A stretch of 64,000 bases of DNA from Sodalis endosymbiont of Henestaris halophilus. Its GTDB lineage: Bacteria; Pseudomonadota; Gammaproteobacteria; Enterobacterales; Enterobacteriaceae. Of the stretch, positions 45,741 to 58,440 are shown piece by piece. Where the stretch lies: positions 1,302,001-1,366,000 of the forward strand of contig NZ_LT897836.1 of the NCBI RefSeq assembly GCF_900161835.1, in the 5' to 3' direction. Numbering within the stretch: position 1 is the stretch's first letter; each line of letters opens with the position of its first letter. The notes under the pieces were generated by a model, which was not told where the DNA came from, searched no databases, and saw only the letters and a list, made by a program, of their open reading frames with translations. Position numbers and translations under genes: made by a program.

Positions 45741-48700
45741 TTCATCACCTTTAAGTATAGTATTAATAGTTTTAACCATCACAATAGTGGACTATCCTTT
45801 TAATAAAGGATAGCGAGGAATATACCTAAACCTAAAATAAGTTTTTATTTATAGGGATATATATTATCAAGTTAAATAGCGGTATATTCCTTTATTAGCT
45901 GTTTTAACAAGGATTTTTAAGAAATTTAACAACTAACTTACCGCGATAATAAAGAAAAATAATAGTGATAATCAGTTATGAAAAATCTTTAAATATACAA
46001 ACTTACGAATAAATTAACAAACATTTTACCATTAAGTCAACTTGCAATAGTTGCATAACTGACCTTGATGCCAATCGTGATCAGATCTACAAGCTTTTAG
46101 AAACACATTTATCAGGTTAATTCATTACTTGCTGGTATCAGATCTTTAATAAGCTCAGCTAAAGTGAATAAATGCTCGTACTGAGTTTAAGCATTATAGA
46201 AACTTGCAAAATTTGCATGCAGATATACAATAAACCGATGAAAGGAAGGTGCAAACAAATAGTCAATGCATTGCAAACATTTATGGTTAAATGAATATGT
46301 AATCGATGTAGTCAGGCAAAGATTAATTCAGTTATAACGACAGAGCGGTAAGCTAATTTAATAGCTTGAAAATTAGTATTTATAGCTACTTTACCACGCG
46401 TTGTACTCTATTAACACCGCTGTTCGTCTATCACGATACGGTGAGCTTGACCTCAAAATCTTCTAATAATAAATTTGTTCTGTGTTTATTTTAGGCATAT
46501 TTGCTGCTATTTATACTTCTTCACAGAAATCATCATGGATTTACATTATCGGCTAAAATTTATACAATTTAAATTAAATTTCGACTACATGATCATAGCC
46601 TAATCACATGATAGATGTTACAATAGTACATTAAAGCAAGCTATGTAATATATATACATACCCAAGAATACTCTTATGATTAAGAGTACAATAGCTTACT
46701 CTGTTTTACTCTATCTGCCAGATGATAACAGTAGAGTTTAGTAAAACAATGTTGCTAATAGTCATGCGAGCAATGTGAAGAACTACTAACCAAACAAAAT
46801 AAATAACAAAAGTGACGCTGACAACATTAATCACAAAGATGATCATTAACTTAACGTAGCAGGATCTTGAACGCACGGTGATAATCAATGCTATTACAAC
46901 GATGAAAGTAAATCGCCAGAGCCGATATAACGATGGACCTCGGCTCTAGAATTGTAAATTCTCTCATTTCTAGGCTATTAATAAAAGCTTTTACCAGCAT
47001 CATAGAATATAAAATCAAAGCTATTTAAACAGCTAGTTCATAACTGCAAGGTTGATATTATCAATATAATACTAATGATCTTAATTTGCATGACATGAGT
47101 TTATTAATTAATATGTTATTAACAGTTATAGCGACCGGTACTCATTTAATAGCGAGTTAAAGGAATCTTTTCTCTGCCGGGGCATTTTAACAAAAAATGC
47201 GTTATGCGTCGCAGCCGCAATATATTTGAACTAATAACTTTCCCCGTTAGCTTAGCTTTACAATTATTGTAACTAAGATACCGGTTACGGTAAAGAAAAG
47301 AGGAAAATAATCAAAAAATATTATCACGTTGAACGATCAGTTTGATGAAGATAACCAAAATCTGTTCTAAATCAACGCGGATTACGTTTTTTTAATTAAA
47401 ACGCAAATCATATCAAGTAAACGATCTATTTCACTGACAATAAATAGCTAATCAGCGATTAGTATACTTTTAATCCAGGAAGATATACAAGCGATGATGA
47501 ATAGAAAAACTAACCTAGACTTTATTCATTTTATATAAGTCTATCACAACCTGCGTCGTATAATTAAGGCATCAAGGACTGCTTGTTGCACGCACTGGCA
47601 TCGTGTGCTGTCAGTGCCTAGACACATGATTGCTCTATAGTTATGAAGAAAATAAACGACATTGCTCTACTGTTGACAAATGCTGATTGTAGATATATTT
47701 TGCGCCTACTTGAATAAAAAAGTTTTCGATGCACTTACCCAGCACCATAAAATATTAGTAAGTCTGATAGCGAATATTACACATCACATTACTTACAAAA
47801 TGAAAGTATGATACACAGTACTAGCTAGCTCAAACAGCAAATAAATCATGCACTAAAATTAGTATATTCTGAGTAGATCAACTAAGTAATCTTTATCGAT
47901 TAGCATATGACCTTATAATACTTCGGCTAAAGCAAGCAATAATTAACGATCCATCTGCAGTTACACTTAAAGGATGGAATAAATAATTTATGGATAAAAC
48001 CCAAATCAAAGGCACAGTATGCACTGTGCGCACAATTACTAGCATAGAATTGATCGGCTAATTTAGACTACTGTTTATCAAATACAAGCAACTCAAGTTA
48101 AATAGCTGGCTATGTATAATAGCTGTTTATTTAGGCAAGCTAGCCTGCTGCTACATCAAACGTGAGATTATTCTCAATCCGACCATACGTAAAATAATTA
48201 AAGTGATACGGAAGAAAACAGGTTTATACTTATCAAGTATAATAACTTCCATATACAACAGCATGCGACTTATATTACAAATATAGCACATTGAGAACTA
48301 CGAACCGTATGACAACATAAAATACACATGAGTTGTTCGTCATTGCGTAAACTTGTCGAAAGTTATTTGGTTAATTAACCTTTAACGCGTTACTTTTAAA
48401 AGTATGTCCTTAGCGAAGCTAACAGCACCCACCAGCCAAAGAATAGTATAGACAGGCATTGCTGGAGCTAAAGTCAGTGTGACGACAGTTCCTCTATCTA
48501 CGTTATTATTTTATTTAAAAGTGAAATTCTCTCACGCGACCTTGGTTAATTTCTATAACCCCGTACAGTAATCGACAAAAAGGGGGAAACCTGCATGCTA
48601 AGATTTACAATACGATATTTTACTGACAGGTATTATACCTAGCTTTCTCGTAAAGAATGTGTTCATCCTAGTTGCGCAAGTTTTCTGCAATTAATGATAC

Positions 48701-48818
48701 TTTATGATCAAATGCGTTGTGAAAACGCTGACAGTAAACAACGTGTTATATGAAATACTTAAACAGTTATCTTACTCGTCCTTGAAGAGGCTGTATTATC
48801 CGTTGATAATCCGCAGAG
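45741..48818. other. Non-coding stretch between glyS and sodA
   Basis: 3.1 kb with no recognisable gene on either strand; dense stops in all frames. The 60-codon frame at 46706-46888 is hydrophobic but has no identifiable relatives. Nothing else stood out. Confidence 0.55.
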
Positions 48819-48855
48819 AAAAAAATCCCCCTCCTGCATGTTCGCGGGGGGGGGG
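48819..48855 (-). terminator. Intrinsic terminator of sodA
   Basis: On the minus strand a run of ten C (48846-48855) pairs with GGAGGGGG across the loop GCGAACATGCA, followed by a run of seven T (48819-48825). This is the clearest Rho-independent terminator in the window. It lies 42 bases past the sodA stop. The ten-base homopolymer is likely to vary in length. Confidence 0.8.
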
Positions 48856-48896
48856 TCGATATTACTCCGCTATTTCCGGTGCTTAACGGAAAGGAA

Positions 48897-49514
48897 TTAA
48901 GCATAAATGAAACGAGTAGACGCCTCATCCCAGTTAACTACATTCCAGAATGATTTAATGTAATCTAAGCGGCGGTTCTTATATTTTAAGTAATATGCGT
49001 GCTCCCAGATATCCAGACCCAAAATCGGGTACCCGGAAGTACCAGAAATGACTTCACCCATCAGTGGATTATCTTGATTAGCGGTAGACACTACGGCCAG
49101 TTTGTCATCCTTTTTTACAAGCCATGCCCATCCAGAACCGAAACAGGTTAAAGCAACTTTCTCGAATGTATCTTTAAAGGCATCAATGCTGCCAAAATCA
49201 CGCTCGAGCGCACTTTTGAATTTGCCTTGCAAGGTGGTACCTTTTTTTAAACCCTTCCAAAATAAGATGTGGTTTGCATGACCACCGGCGTTGTTACGTA
49301 ATACAGTTTTTTTGTCAACCGGGAGATAGTCTAGTTTTTTAATAAGTTCGTTAACTGACATTTGAGCAAATTCTGGCAAGTCCTCTAGAGCGTAATTAGC
49401 GTTATTGATATAGGTCTGATGGTGTTTAGTATAATGAATTTCTAGTGTTTCTTTGTCGAAATCCGGTTCTAGCGCGTCATACTTATATGGTAGGGTAGGT
49501 AAAGTAAAGTTCAT
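48897..49514 (-). CDS. sodA: Manganese superoxide dismutase SodA
   Basis: Cytoplasmic Mn-dependent enzyme that converts superoxide to hydrogen peroxide and oxygen. The 205-aa product aligns throughout with E. coli SodA (206 aa). Metal ligands H27, H82, D168 and H172 are all present, as are the outer-sphere Q147 ([11 protein letters not shown]) and the C-terminal signature [30 protein letters not shown] and the Gln at 147 favour the Mn type over SodB. GGAG eight bases before the ATG is a good ribosome binding site. It is followed by a strong terminator, so it is a single-gene unit. Its retention amid massive loss suggests continuing oxidative exposure. Confidence 0.97.
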   Translation of the reverse strand: MNFTLPTLPYKYDALEPDFDKETLEIHYTKHHQTYINNANYALEDLPEFAQMSVNELIKKLDYLPVDKKTVLRNNAGGHANHILFWKGLKKGTTLQGKFKSALERDFGSIDAFKDTFEKVALTCFGSGWAWLVKKDDKLAVVSTANQDNPLMGEVISGTSGYPILGLDIWEHAYYLKYKNRRLDYIKSFWNVVNWDEASTRFIYA

Positions 49515-49577
49515 GTCAATTTCTCCAGTTCGAGTCTAATTTTCTTGACTTAAAAATATTAGGGTCCGGTAAGCAAT

Positions 49578-49606
49578 GTTAATCGTTAAAATGCGCTAAA
49601 CGTTAA
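49578..49606 (-). promoter_or_regulatory. Clustered GTTAA boxes upstream of sodA
   Basis: Four GTTAA-like pentamers start at 49578, 49585, 49595 (GCTAA) and 49602, in the same orientation, 64-92 bases upstream of the sodA start. ArcA binds direct repeats of GTTA-type boxes and represses E. coli sodA, so a relic or functional ArcA site is possible. In AT-rich DNA the match could be chance. Confidence 0.25.
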
Positions 49607-52600
49607 ATAAAACATTTACCGGTTACGTTTAAACAAATAAGTTTCACTTATGCGTACTACATAATTTAAAATATATAAGTGAAAACCATAGTATACCTGC
49701 AGTTTACTGAATTTTACCAACTACAGACCGCAACGCTCGACGATAGCCATCATCCCCATACAGTAAGCAGTAAAAACGACCAATAAAGGTTCTACGCTGC
49801 AAATCATAGCTTTTGCATTATTTCATACACACAAGCATTTTATTCACACAAGAGTTTGATTTTTGATATTTTAATAATGTAGGTCTTATTGTTAAAAGAG
49901 GACTTTTCATAAATAGGCTACTCATGAGCAATGCAGTACTGTTTAAAATAGTTAAACATACGCACAATCTTTTTAAAAGTATTTACGTCACAAAAGCTGA
50001 TAATCAAGATTAATTCAGTACCAAAATTTCCTGAAATACTGTCAGTAAGATAACTTTATTTTTAGCAATCTAATAACTCAAAAAGTTTACACATAGAATT
50101 AACGGTAATACCCGATAAGAACGGTAATATCGACGCATTTGGAACTCCATTTAGTTAACTAAACCTACTAAGTTCACAGTAGTCATGCCGTATACGCTAG
50201 TATAAAGCGCGCAATATTTCAGTTAGTCCTAACTTCATCATCATGCAGCCAGAAAAGAATGAAAATCCATCGCTATCATTCGCATTTATCGAATGTTGAA
50301 AGAAAAAACATATTTATCTGATTATTTTGTAAACGGGTATTAGTTGATTACCATACTCACAATAAATTAATGATCAGCACCATACCGGTTTTAAGATGGG
50401 CGCCATGTTTTGCAGTATGTTGCGAGCATTTTTATACTTTACTGCAAATTACAATAATAGCATTTATAAATGAATAAATCCGTTAATATCTTCCGCTGCA
50501 AAAAAATCTTCTTAAAAAACAGACGCTATACATGACGAAAGATACCGTTAAAAAGACGACAATAAACAGAGTCAACAGTTTATTATAAACTATGTTATGA
50601 CATATTGAGAAATATGTACAAAACTACTTCAGATCAGATAGTTGTGGTAGCAACGCGGGAAATAGAATACGATATTAATCTTAATATAAGTCGATGAGAT
50701 TGTCTTTTACGTTCTGTAAATAAATATGAATCCCGGATAGATAGCGATTTTGACGTGGCAGATAAATAAATTATAATTGATGGTGCTTTCTTCTTAAATA
50801 AGAACGCTAGGATAAACTTATCAAAAAACTAAAACGGGCTGTCATAACATGACATTGTTATGATCTAAAGTCATTATTTTTAAGTTAGCTAATCCTATAG
50901 AGAGACAAAAATGTTATCAACCAAAATGAATTTTTTTGACATTAATGATAAAATGTAAGTTTGAAAATAGTCATAAATATGATGGCTAAATGTTTAAGAC
51001 AAAGATTAACTGTAAGTTACTATCAATTTATTTATCAAAAAATCTTATTAAGAGCGCTTATAGAATAGTGTTTAACATCGATTAGTAATTTTATACTAAG
51101 TTCTACTAGCTTAGTAGTGACGATCATCAAGGCAATTTATAGCATTGTAGTAACATTTAACCTAATTAATAATTTTGCTGTGGCTAATGCTCACTATTGA
51201 AGTTGCTACGGTAAAACTCGATCAGTGTTGCCAAAACATAAGTTTCCTGGTTGGCAATTACTATCCCTGCTATTAATAGCAGGCCAGCAGTTATAGCAAA
51301 ATACGAGTACGATAATTAATTATACAGTTAAGACAATAGACAGTAGTTGATGTTAAATAAGTTAATTTAGGCCACGATACTCTGTGTCGGTTCAAAAAAT
51401 ATACGCGGTATGGGATTTACAAGTTTAACACTAGCATAATGTTCGACGATGATTTGTTTGTGCTTATAACACACACTAAACTGTACGGTGTTTATCTTTG
51501 TGTTAACGGTATCTAACAAAAACACCGGCCAAAGTCATATGTCAACGACGATAAAACGCGGTTTGTGCACTGTTTAAATAGAAGAATTACATTTTTACAG
51601 GATTGTTAATGTCATTGATGATGCAGATGTTTTAATTGTTCTGACCTCAACATAATGACCGGATAAGCCAGTAAAGATCTGAATGACTAACAAATAAAAT
51701 CCTCGATGATACCGAGGAATACGTCTTGATAGATTAGTGCATTCTTAGCAGCGGTTTGCATATTAACCTGCGGGTAAATTAATAAGAAGACGGTTCACCA
51801 GTGTCAATAAACGTATATTTATAGAATTAAACAAGCAATACAGATACCTGATTGCAGCACATTCATAAATCACAGCGTAGTGCAAGAGCACAATTAGATA
51901 CAGTGCGTCTTCCTGCTCAAACTTCATGACCGACTTGTCCTGCATACAATGCAATGTCACTAAATTATTAGTGACAAGTGAATGTAAGATAAAAGATATT
52001 AATATAGGTTAACGTGCTATGTTAAGCAAGGCTGCTTAACTAAGTTATTTTTATGCTTCATGCCATTATTCTAAATTGTTAAGTCATCAAATGGAACCAA
52101 ATAACTTGTACCAAGCCATGCTATTGCTTTAGACACATGACAGTCATAGTACCGATATTATCGTTATTACAAGGTGTTAAGCACCATAAAGATGATTTTG
52201 GTATTGTGTATTTTTTGCCTGTATCTCTATCAGAGAGTAATAGGTCTTAGTCATAAATTAATCGACGGTGGCTCAAAAAGCACATCAAGAACGAGTATTT
52301 TAATATGTTGCTATTGTTGTTATATTATATAATATAGCCACAGTGGTGGTACTGTTGTATCTAAACGTGTCGCGGACATACTACCTTTACTTAATAACAC
52401 CTTCCCCCTGGTATGTTTTAAATTGCGCAAGTTTTCTTGATATTCAGCATATCTTTATTGAGAAAACTAATCAGTTTATCATCTAACGTACATTGATCGA
52501 TTTTGATATATACCCCATAACTTATGGTTATTTATGATTATATACCCGAAAGACCGGGGTAGCAAAATGAGCTAGATGTTTCTACAGCTCTTCACAAAAA

Positions 52601-54473
52601 GTGCTGAATACGTTCATAGTAATATTTGTAGTACTTTCACGTTTCGTTATATAATTTATAACGTTTCGGCTTCTATATTGCAAAATATATCCGAATACTA
52701 ACTCGCAGTACTTTTATTTTGCAGCTACTGTCTTTGAACTACACTATGGCGATAGTGCAGGTTATCAATTGAATTATTAGTAATACTGACTATTTTCATG
52801 ATTATATACTGTATATTTCTGTAATATGATATTTTATAACAAAATGTTACGCCGAAACTTAATTCCACACGAAAAGGCAATGACACAAAAAACTAGAGTA
52901 TATTTCTATCGCATATAGCGCATTATTTGTAATAATATCTAGTGTTTTTCATATTCATGATGCAAAATAGCTGGCATTTTATCTAGCACAAATCTTGTGT
53001 TAAAAAAGCGTTTGTTAATAAATAAACACTTTTAGTTAAAATTTAATATGTTAAAAACATTATATTAAGTTGTGATTAATTAATTAGAGTCTAATCCTTA
53101 TTGTACGCAGTACCCCTCCTTCATGAATTAAAAATTATAATATTTACGCTCATTGTACTGAAAATGCGGTCGTGTTTTTCAGGTGATTATGAATTATTAG
53201 TCAATAGTTACTATTATAACAAAGTTCATGTAACACAGTTTTGATCAGTAATCACGTTTTTATTGGCGATAAAAGCAAGGCCTAAAAGATACCAAAATTG
53301 GGGAGTGAATCAGATAAGTTGACAGTTAAACAACTAGGTTAAAACCGCATTGATAAAAAAGCAGCTCTTAAGGCCATCTGATAAAACGATATCTAAAGTA
53401 GGAAGAAACTGATGTGGTTTGTTTTATATGTAATGATCAAGTTACTGACTGATTAGTTTTATTGCAATGCAATATCAGCAGTTTTGTATGCGCAAGATCA
53501 AAAAAAATCATGCTAATATACAATGATCTAATCACCGTAACACAGGTGTGTCACTACCTAATGCCGTAATGTTATTACGTTTGCAGCATTAACGTTATCG
53601 GATTTATCTGCGCATTACTTTTTAAAAAACACTCTTATATTATTGTTACTTATTTTATAATGTGTTATATTTTTTATAAAAAGATTAGCGGTCACACCAT
53701 AAACATCTTGGGAAATAAGTTAAACTATACGTTCTTAATAATGCGGTAAGATAGTGGTATTTTTATATATAGCTATCGGTACAGATTATAAATCTAGGGC
53801 GCTATAGAGATCGTATTAACAAGACATGTGTTTTGTAAGTTGCAAAATTAGTAAGGGGTTTTGCTCAGCAAAACGTTCTATTGCAATCGGTTACTTTAAC
53901 ACTGGCTTATACTCTACCAAGAGTTTATGATAGAGTTATCACTTATGACTAAATCAATTATAATTAACCATTAAGAAATAGAACGTTATTACTAACGCAG
54001 TGCATCGCTCTATGTTAACGATTTATTAATATGGTGCTACCAGAAAACCAAAACATAAAAAAACTGATAGATAAAGAACGTGATTACGCTGTGAAAGGCT
54101 ATCAAGCTCAAAATTAATTCAATAGCAACAAAAAATTAGTGCTTGAGAAAGCCTGCATAATTGCTAATTGTGGGAGAAAGTGCGGTAACTTTTCTTAGCC
54201 AAAAGGCTTTGCAAAATCCTTAATGCCTATTTTACGTATTTTACATGCAAAATAATACTTTGCCTACCTAGATGTTCATATTATTCACAAAACCAGGCTA
54301 TGTCATAAGCAGTTATGCTTCTTCTTTTTTTCAAAGATGCACGAGCCTAAAATTGGTTTTACTGTGCATTTGCGTTTTTATTCATTCATCAATGCCCGCT
54401 TAGTCAATGCTACCCTCCATTTTCGGATCTAGGAAAATTAAAGAACGGAAACTCTAGGTAGAGTAATCTAGCT

Positions 54474-54521
54474 AAATAAGCAAATAAGCAAATAAGCAAA
54501 TAAGCAAATAAGCAAACAAGC
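54474..54521. repeat. Tandem octamer repeat, six copies
   Basis: Five perfect copies of AAATAAGC followed by one copy with a single change (AAACAAGC). It lies in gene-free DNA, and length variation between strains is likely. Confidence 0.95.
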
Positions 54522-57500
54522 ATTATACATGTAATGCTTATTTTTGTTATAGCTGACTAATAACCATCCATGTTACCTTATTCTCTGTATTGTGAATACA
54601 ACACAAAATAGAACCTAGTAAAATACTTGAATTAATAATAACAACTAATTTACTAAACTAAAAACGTATATCTAATCTAGTAGATATCTAGATAGCAAAA
54701 GCTATTAATAATTAGCCATATCAACAAGAATATGAGTTAGCTGCACGGATAGTACCTTAAGTGATTATCATGCCAGAAGTGGCAGATTAAATTGCAGTAC
54801 ATAAATGTTAACATCTTCTTTTTATTAAAAATTAATGTAAATAACAACAGTGACAGAAGTATGTGATGTTATTATCTGCTAGCGAAAATTAAGCTGCCTT
54901 ATAATTCATTTACAATGCCTACAAACCCGCCATATCTCATAAAAATAAAATTAATTAGTTCACATAGACCCTGATGTTCACACAAGGAATAATTTTGCTA
55001 TGGAAATTTAGAAAAGCACGCGTCAGAGAGAAAAATCAGCAATGATACTTAAAATTCTCACGTATAGGTGGCGATGATCACCGGCAACAGCGAAATAGCG
55101 TACATCGTGAAATCAATTTTTACTAGTTCATGTATTATGCATATTATATCAAGCCTAACAAACATATAAATGATTAAACAGTAGACAATTTGCTCAAAAG
55201 CAACAACTAAATACTAAGGCAATAATCCCGCAAAGGTTTCCCTACTACGAGACAAAAATGGCTACATAGCATCAACTTTTGAAAATACCAAGCAATGCTA
55301 TTTAATTACACAAATACCGATTTTAAATCCAGCATTGACAGTTATATTTTAACGATAACTACTCAATGAACCTAAACATTATGAAGCCCCATCAGGGTAC
55401 AATAATCAGCGCAAAGAAGATTGCTGATAACTAGAAGATTAGCAAAGAAAAAGCTAGTTGGGGAGGGTGTATTTGTAGTTAACCTATAAATGCGTTAGAG
55501 AGTAAAATAAATGAGAAAATGTGCAGTCCTCCATAAATAAAATGACATATCTCGTTAATAATACCTATTACTAGCTCGTACAAAAAAAGCAAAAGAGAAA
55601 AACTCTCTATACACTATAAGTATCTGCTGTAACTTTGACCTAGCAAAGTTATACTATAACTTAATTATCTAAAGACGAAAATATTAACAACGTTACTAGG
55701 CTAATAAGCAACGCTAGAATGAATAAACAATTACCAAAATGATTAGTGAATACTTTCTCTGTTAAAAAGATATCTCGAGTTTCTTGCTACGACCAAATTT
55801 GCCGATTTCGAATACTACACTATAATAATTATTAATAGATTATTAATGTTATTAATAAATAATTAGCTAAATAAATACCTCACATGAAGTGCCTTAAAGT
55901 TCGGCACCGTGTTAATATTTTAAGTTAAAATCATTATATAAGTTAATTATTGCCGTGACAACCAACATTATGCCTTTCATTAAATAATGTGCATCCAGAG
56001 CATTGTCATAACTTTTAATTTTCATCCGCTAGCGATTCACTATACACAGTATAGTGCTTAATAAATACGATAGGCAAACAATCCGCGACTGCTATGAATG
56101 ATGAAAGCTCAAAAGAGATGTAATAACTCCACGGTAAAAAGCATTGACTCGCAAATATATCCGTTTTGCTTCATAAATACTTTTATCAATTAGATAAAAC
56201 TAATGATTATACACGTATCTGCTACGCAGCAAATGACGAATTTATCTACTAATATGCAGTAAGCATAGAATGCTACGCCGTGCTGTAATGGTGGTAAAAT
56301 CCACAGTTTTTTTGCGCACCGCATTTACGGACTTGTAATCTTACGAAGAACCAAGTTATTTATCTAGCACAGTGAGCAACGGCCGAATAAATATGTTTGG
56401 TGAACAAATACGCAACAAAGATACGAAGCTAAGTTAATATGTATTACCAGATATGTTGCTTTAAAATCTAGATGATCAATAATGCTAAACTAATAATAAC
56501 ATATAACAATTGTGCAAATAGTAAGTGTAACAATCGTTTGTTATCAACAGTGAGTGAATGCAAATCTAATTCGCTTATAAGTTAAGTATCCTAAAAGGAA
56601 CGCTAACATCACGATCATCAGTAAATTAAAATGCAGCTTAAAGTCGATAATGATGAACAATATACCTTTTAAAATACCGACTAATAATACTTTCAGGTAT
56701 TAAAAATGCTTTGAGCCGAAAGTTATAAGCTTAAGAAATTAACTTTTAACTTACTAAACAGAAAAATGAAGCAAATTTTACTTAAACTTTTTTTAGATAT
56801 TTAAGACAATTAATAGCCGATTATTTTGATGAGATAAAAGTTCAAGTTTGCTCCAAACCTATAATCTTTGTGATAAGAAAAGAAGAGCAAAATAATCATT
56901 GCTGTGCATAAAGGATAAACAAAAGTGCAAAGCAATAGTGCGGTATTAATTACCTACCATGCAAAATTTACAGGTATAAATATCTTTCTGCTAGTTTTTA
57001 TTCAAATTTATTTCCATATAAGCTGCTATAGCCTTCATTTACCGGATATAACCTACAGAACTATTTAGTCGATTAACACTACTTTTATATAGTTCGTTAA
57101 ATATCTCTTAGATATTACCTATACTCTTACCATATCAAGGAACTGTTTTATATTGTTTTCACGCCCAATGAGGAATAAAGTTGTTTTTCATTAATCAGGC
57201 TTGTTACTAGCGCACGCTGTCGGTAAGAGTGCGGTAACAAAACAGACGTGTTAGAAGTTAGTAAACGTGATTGCGAGTGTTAAAGTGAGTATAAAATGCA
57301 TAGCGATGATCGTATCCTGGCCTCACAGTTTTTTACAAATGCATAATCGATTATATTTCATTATATCAATCAAGTTGCTTTTATTATATATACTTTTATA
57401 TTTTAATCGGTTAGCTAATAACTGTTTCGTAGGTGGTGTTTTATATCGCTTTAGAAACAAAAACGTATTTTGACGATACTAATAAAGAAACCGTTTGATA

Positions 57501-57619
57501 GAACGTTAGCAGCAAATAAAAGTTCTAAATGAACTAGAACGCCTAAACACCGGTTTTTCTTGATTATAACTTTGGTTACAAATAGTAATTTACATGTCGT
57601 AAATAATTGAGAATATACA

Positions 57620-58303
57620 ATGGATACCTTTAAGGAACTACTGCACTCTCTATGGCAACAGGATTTTGAAACACTTTCTAATTCTAACCTAGTTTGGGCC
57701 ATTTACTTGCTAGTATTTCTCATTCTTTTTTTAGAAAATGGCTTACTACCCACTGCTTTTTTACCCGGCGATAGTTTACTTATATTGCTTGGTGTGCTGA
57801 TTGCAAAAGGGATACTGAATTTTCCCCTTGTTCTATTGCTGTTGACTGCGGCAACTAGTTTGGGCAGTTGGATTAGCTATATACAAGGAAAATGGTTAGA
57901 AAATAACCGGGTAGTGAAGAGTTGGCTGGAACATCTGCCGACACACTACCATAAACGAGCGTACCAAATGTTTCATCGCCATTGGCTATCGGCTCTGCTT
58001 ATTAGCCGGTTTATTGCTTTTGTTCGCACATTGTTACCAACAATCGCCGGTTTGTCCGGGTTAAGCAGTTCTCGTTTTCATTTTTTTAACTGTATCAGCG
58101 CTTTTTTGTGGGTATTTATATTAACCCTCGCAGGGTTAATTATTGGGACAACGCCGGTTTTTAACTCTTACGAAGAGGAATTGATGCTATGCTTGATGCT
58201 GTTACCAATGGCGCTATTGACTATAGGACTGATTAGTTCTCTAGTGATCATCTGGCGCCGTAAACGGTTTAAAAATTCTACTAATTCGGATGAAGAATCA
58301 TGA
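57620..58303 (+). CDS. yqjA: DedA family membrane protein YqjA
   Basis: Inner-membrane DedA/SNARE-associated (VTT) protein linked to membrane-potential and pH homeostasis and to envelope lipid handling. The 227-aa product matches E. coli YqjA (220 aa) best among DedA paralogues: compare LWQQDFETL with LWAQDFETL, and ENGLLPTAFLPGDSLLILLG. The residues known to be essential in YqjA are all in place: E39, D51, R130 and R136 (SRFIAFVRTLLPTIAGLSG). Hydrophobic segments lie near 25-40, 53-82, 123-175 and 187-212. The C-terminal tail (NSTNSDEES) is longer and more acidic than in E. coli. The stop overlaps ATGA, the arrangement seen before mzrA, but mzrA itself is broken. Confidence 0.93.
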   Translation: MDTFKELLHSLWQQDFETLSNSNLVWAIYLLVFLILFLENGLLPTAFLPGDSLLILLGVLIAKGILNFPLVLLLLTAATSLGSWISYIQGKWLENNRVVKSWLEHLPTHYHKRAYQMFHRHWLSALLISRFIAFVRTLLPTIAGLSGLSSSRFHFFNCISAFLWVFILTLAGLIIGTTPVFNSYEEELMLCLMLLPMALLTIGLISSLVIIWRRKRFKNSTNSDEES

Positions 58304-58440
58304 AGAAAGTATTAAATCGTCTTGACAAAATGCTGCCGCTCTGTGGCTAGTAACAGGACAACATTGATGCTACCCACATCAATGTCGTTATTATCGATAC
58401 TATGCCACAATGACAACACACTGCAAATTACTAAATCACG
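58300..58440 (+). pseudogene. mzrA: Possible mzrA (yqjB) remnant
   Basis: Directly after yqjA, where enterics have mzrA (modulator of EnvZ/OmpR), the plus strand reads KKVLNRLDKMLPLCG, two stops, then QDNIDA. This resembles the MzrA C-terminal region (AAAKAVLDRTLPHGYIIAQQDNNSQA). If right, most of mzrA was deleted. The similarity is short, so the call is tentative. Confidence 0.35.
58361..58385 (+). terminator. Hairpin downstream of yqjA
   Basis: Nine-base arms ACATTGATG and CATCAATGT around a 7-base loop, followed by CGTTATTATCG. It lies 57 bases after yqjA and may terminate its transcript; the T content after the stem is modest. Confidence 0.4.

Larger units (their letters stand above)
49515..57619. 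other. 8.1-kb non-coding stretch between sodA and yqjA
   Basis: The largest gene-free block in the window. No intact gene and no nameable pseudogene; frames at 51763-51960, 57267-57473 and 57451-57702 are AT-driven or overlap yqjA. Around 54030-54230 the plus strand gives KLIDKERDYAVKGYQAQN, a stop, then KKLVLEKACIIANCGRKCGN, possibly decayed coding sequence of unknown identity. A perfect octamer tandem repeat lies at 54474-54521. Confidence 0.55.
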
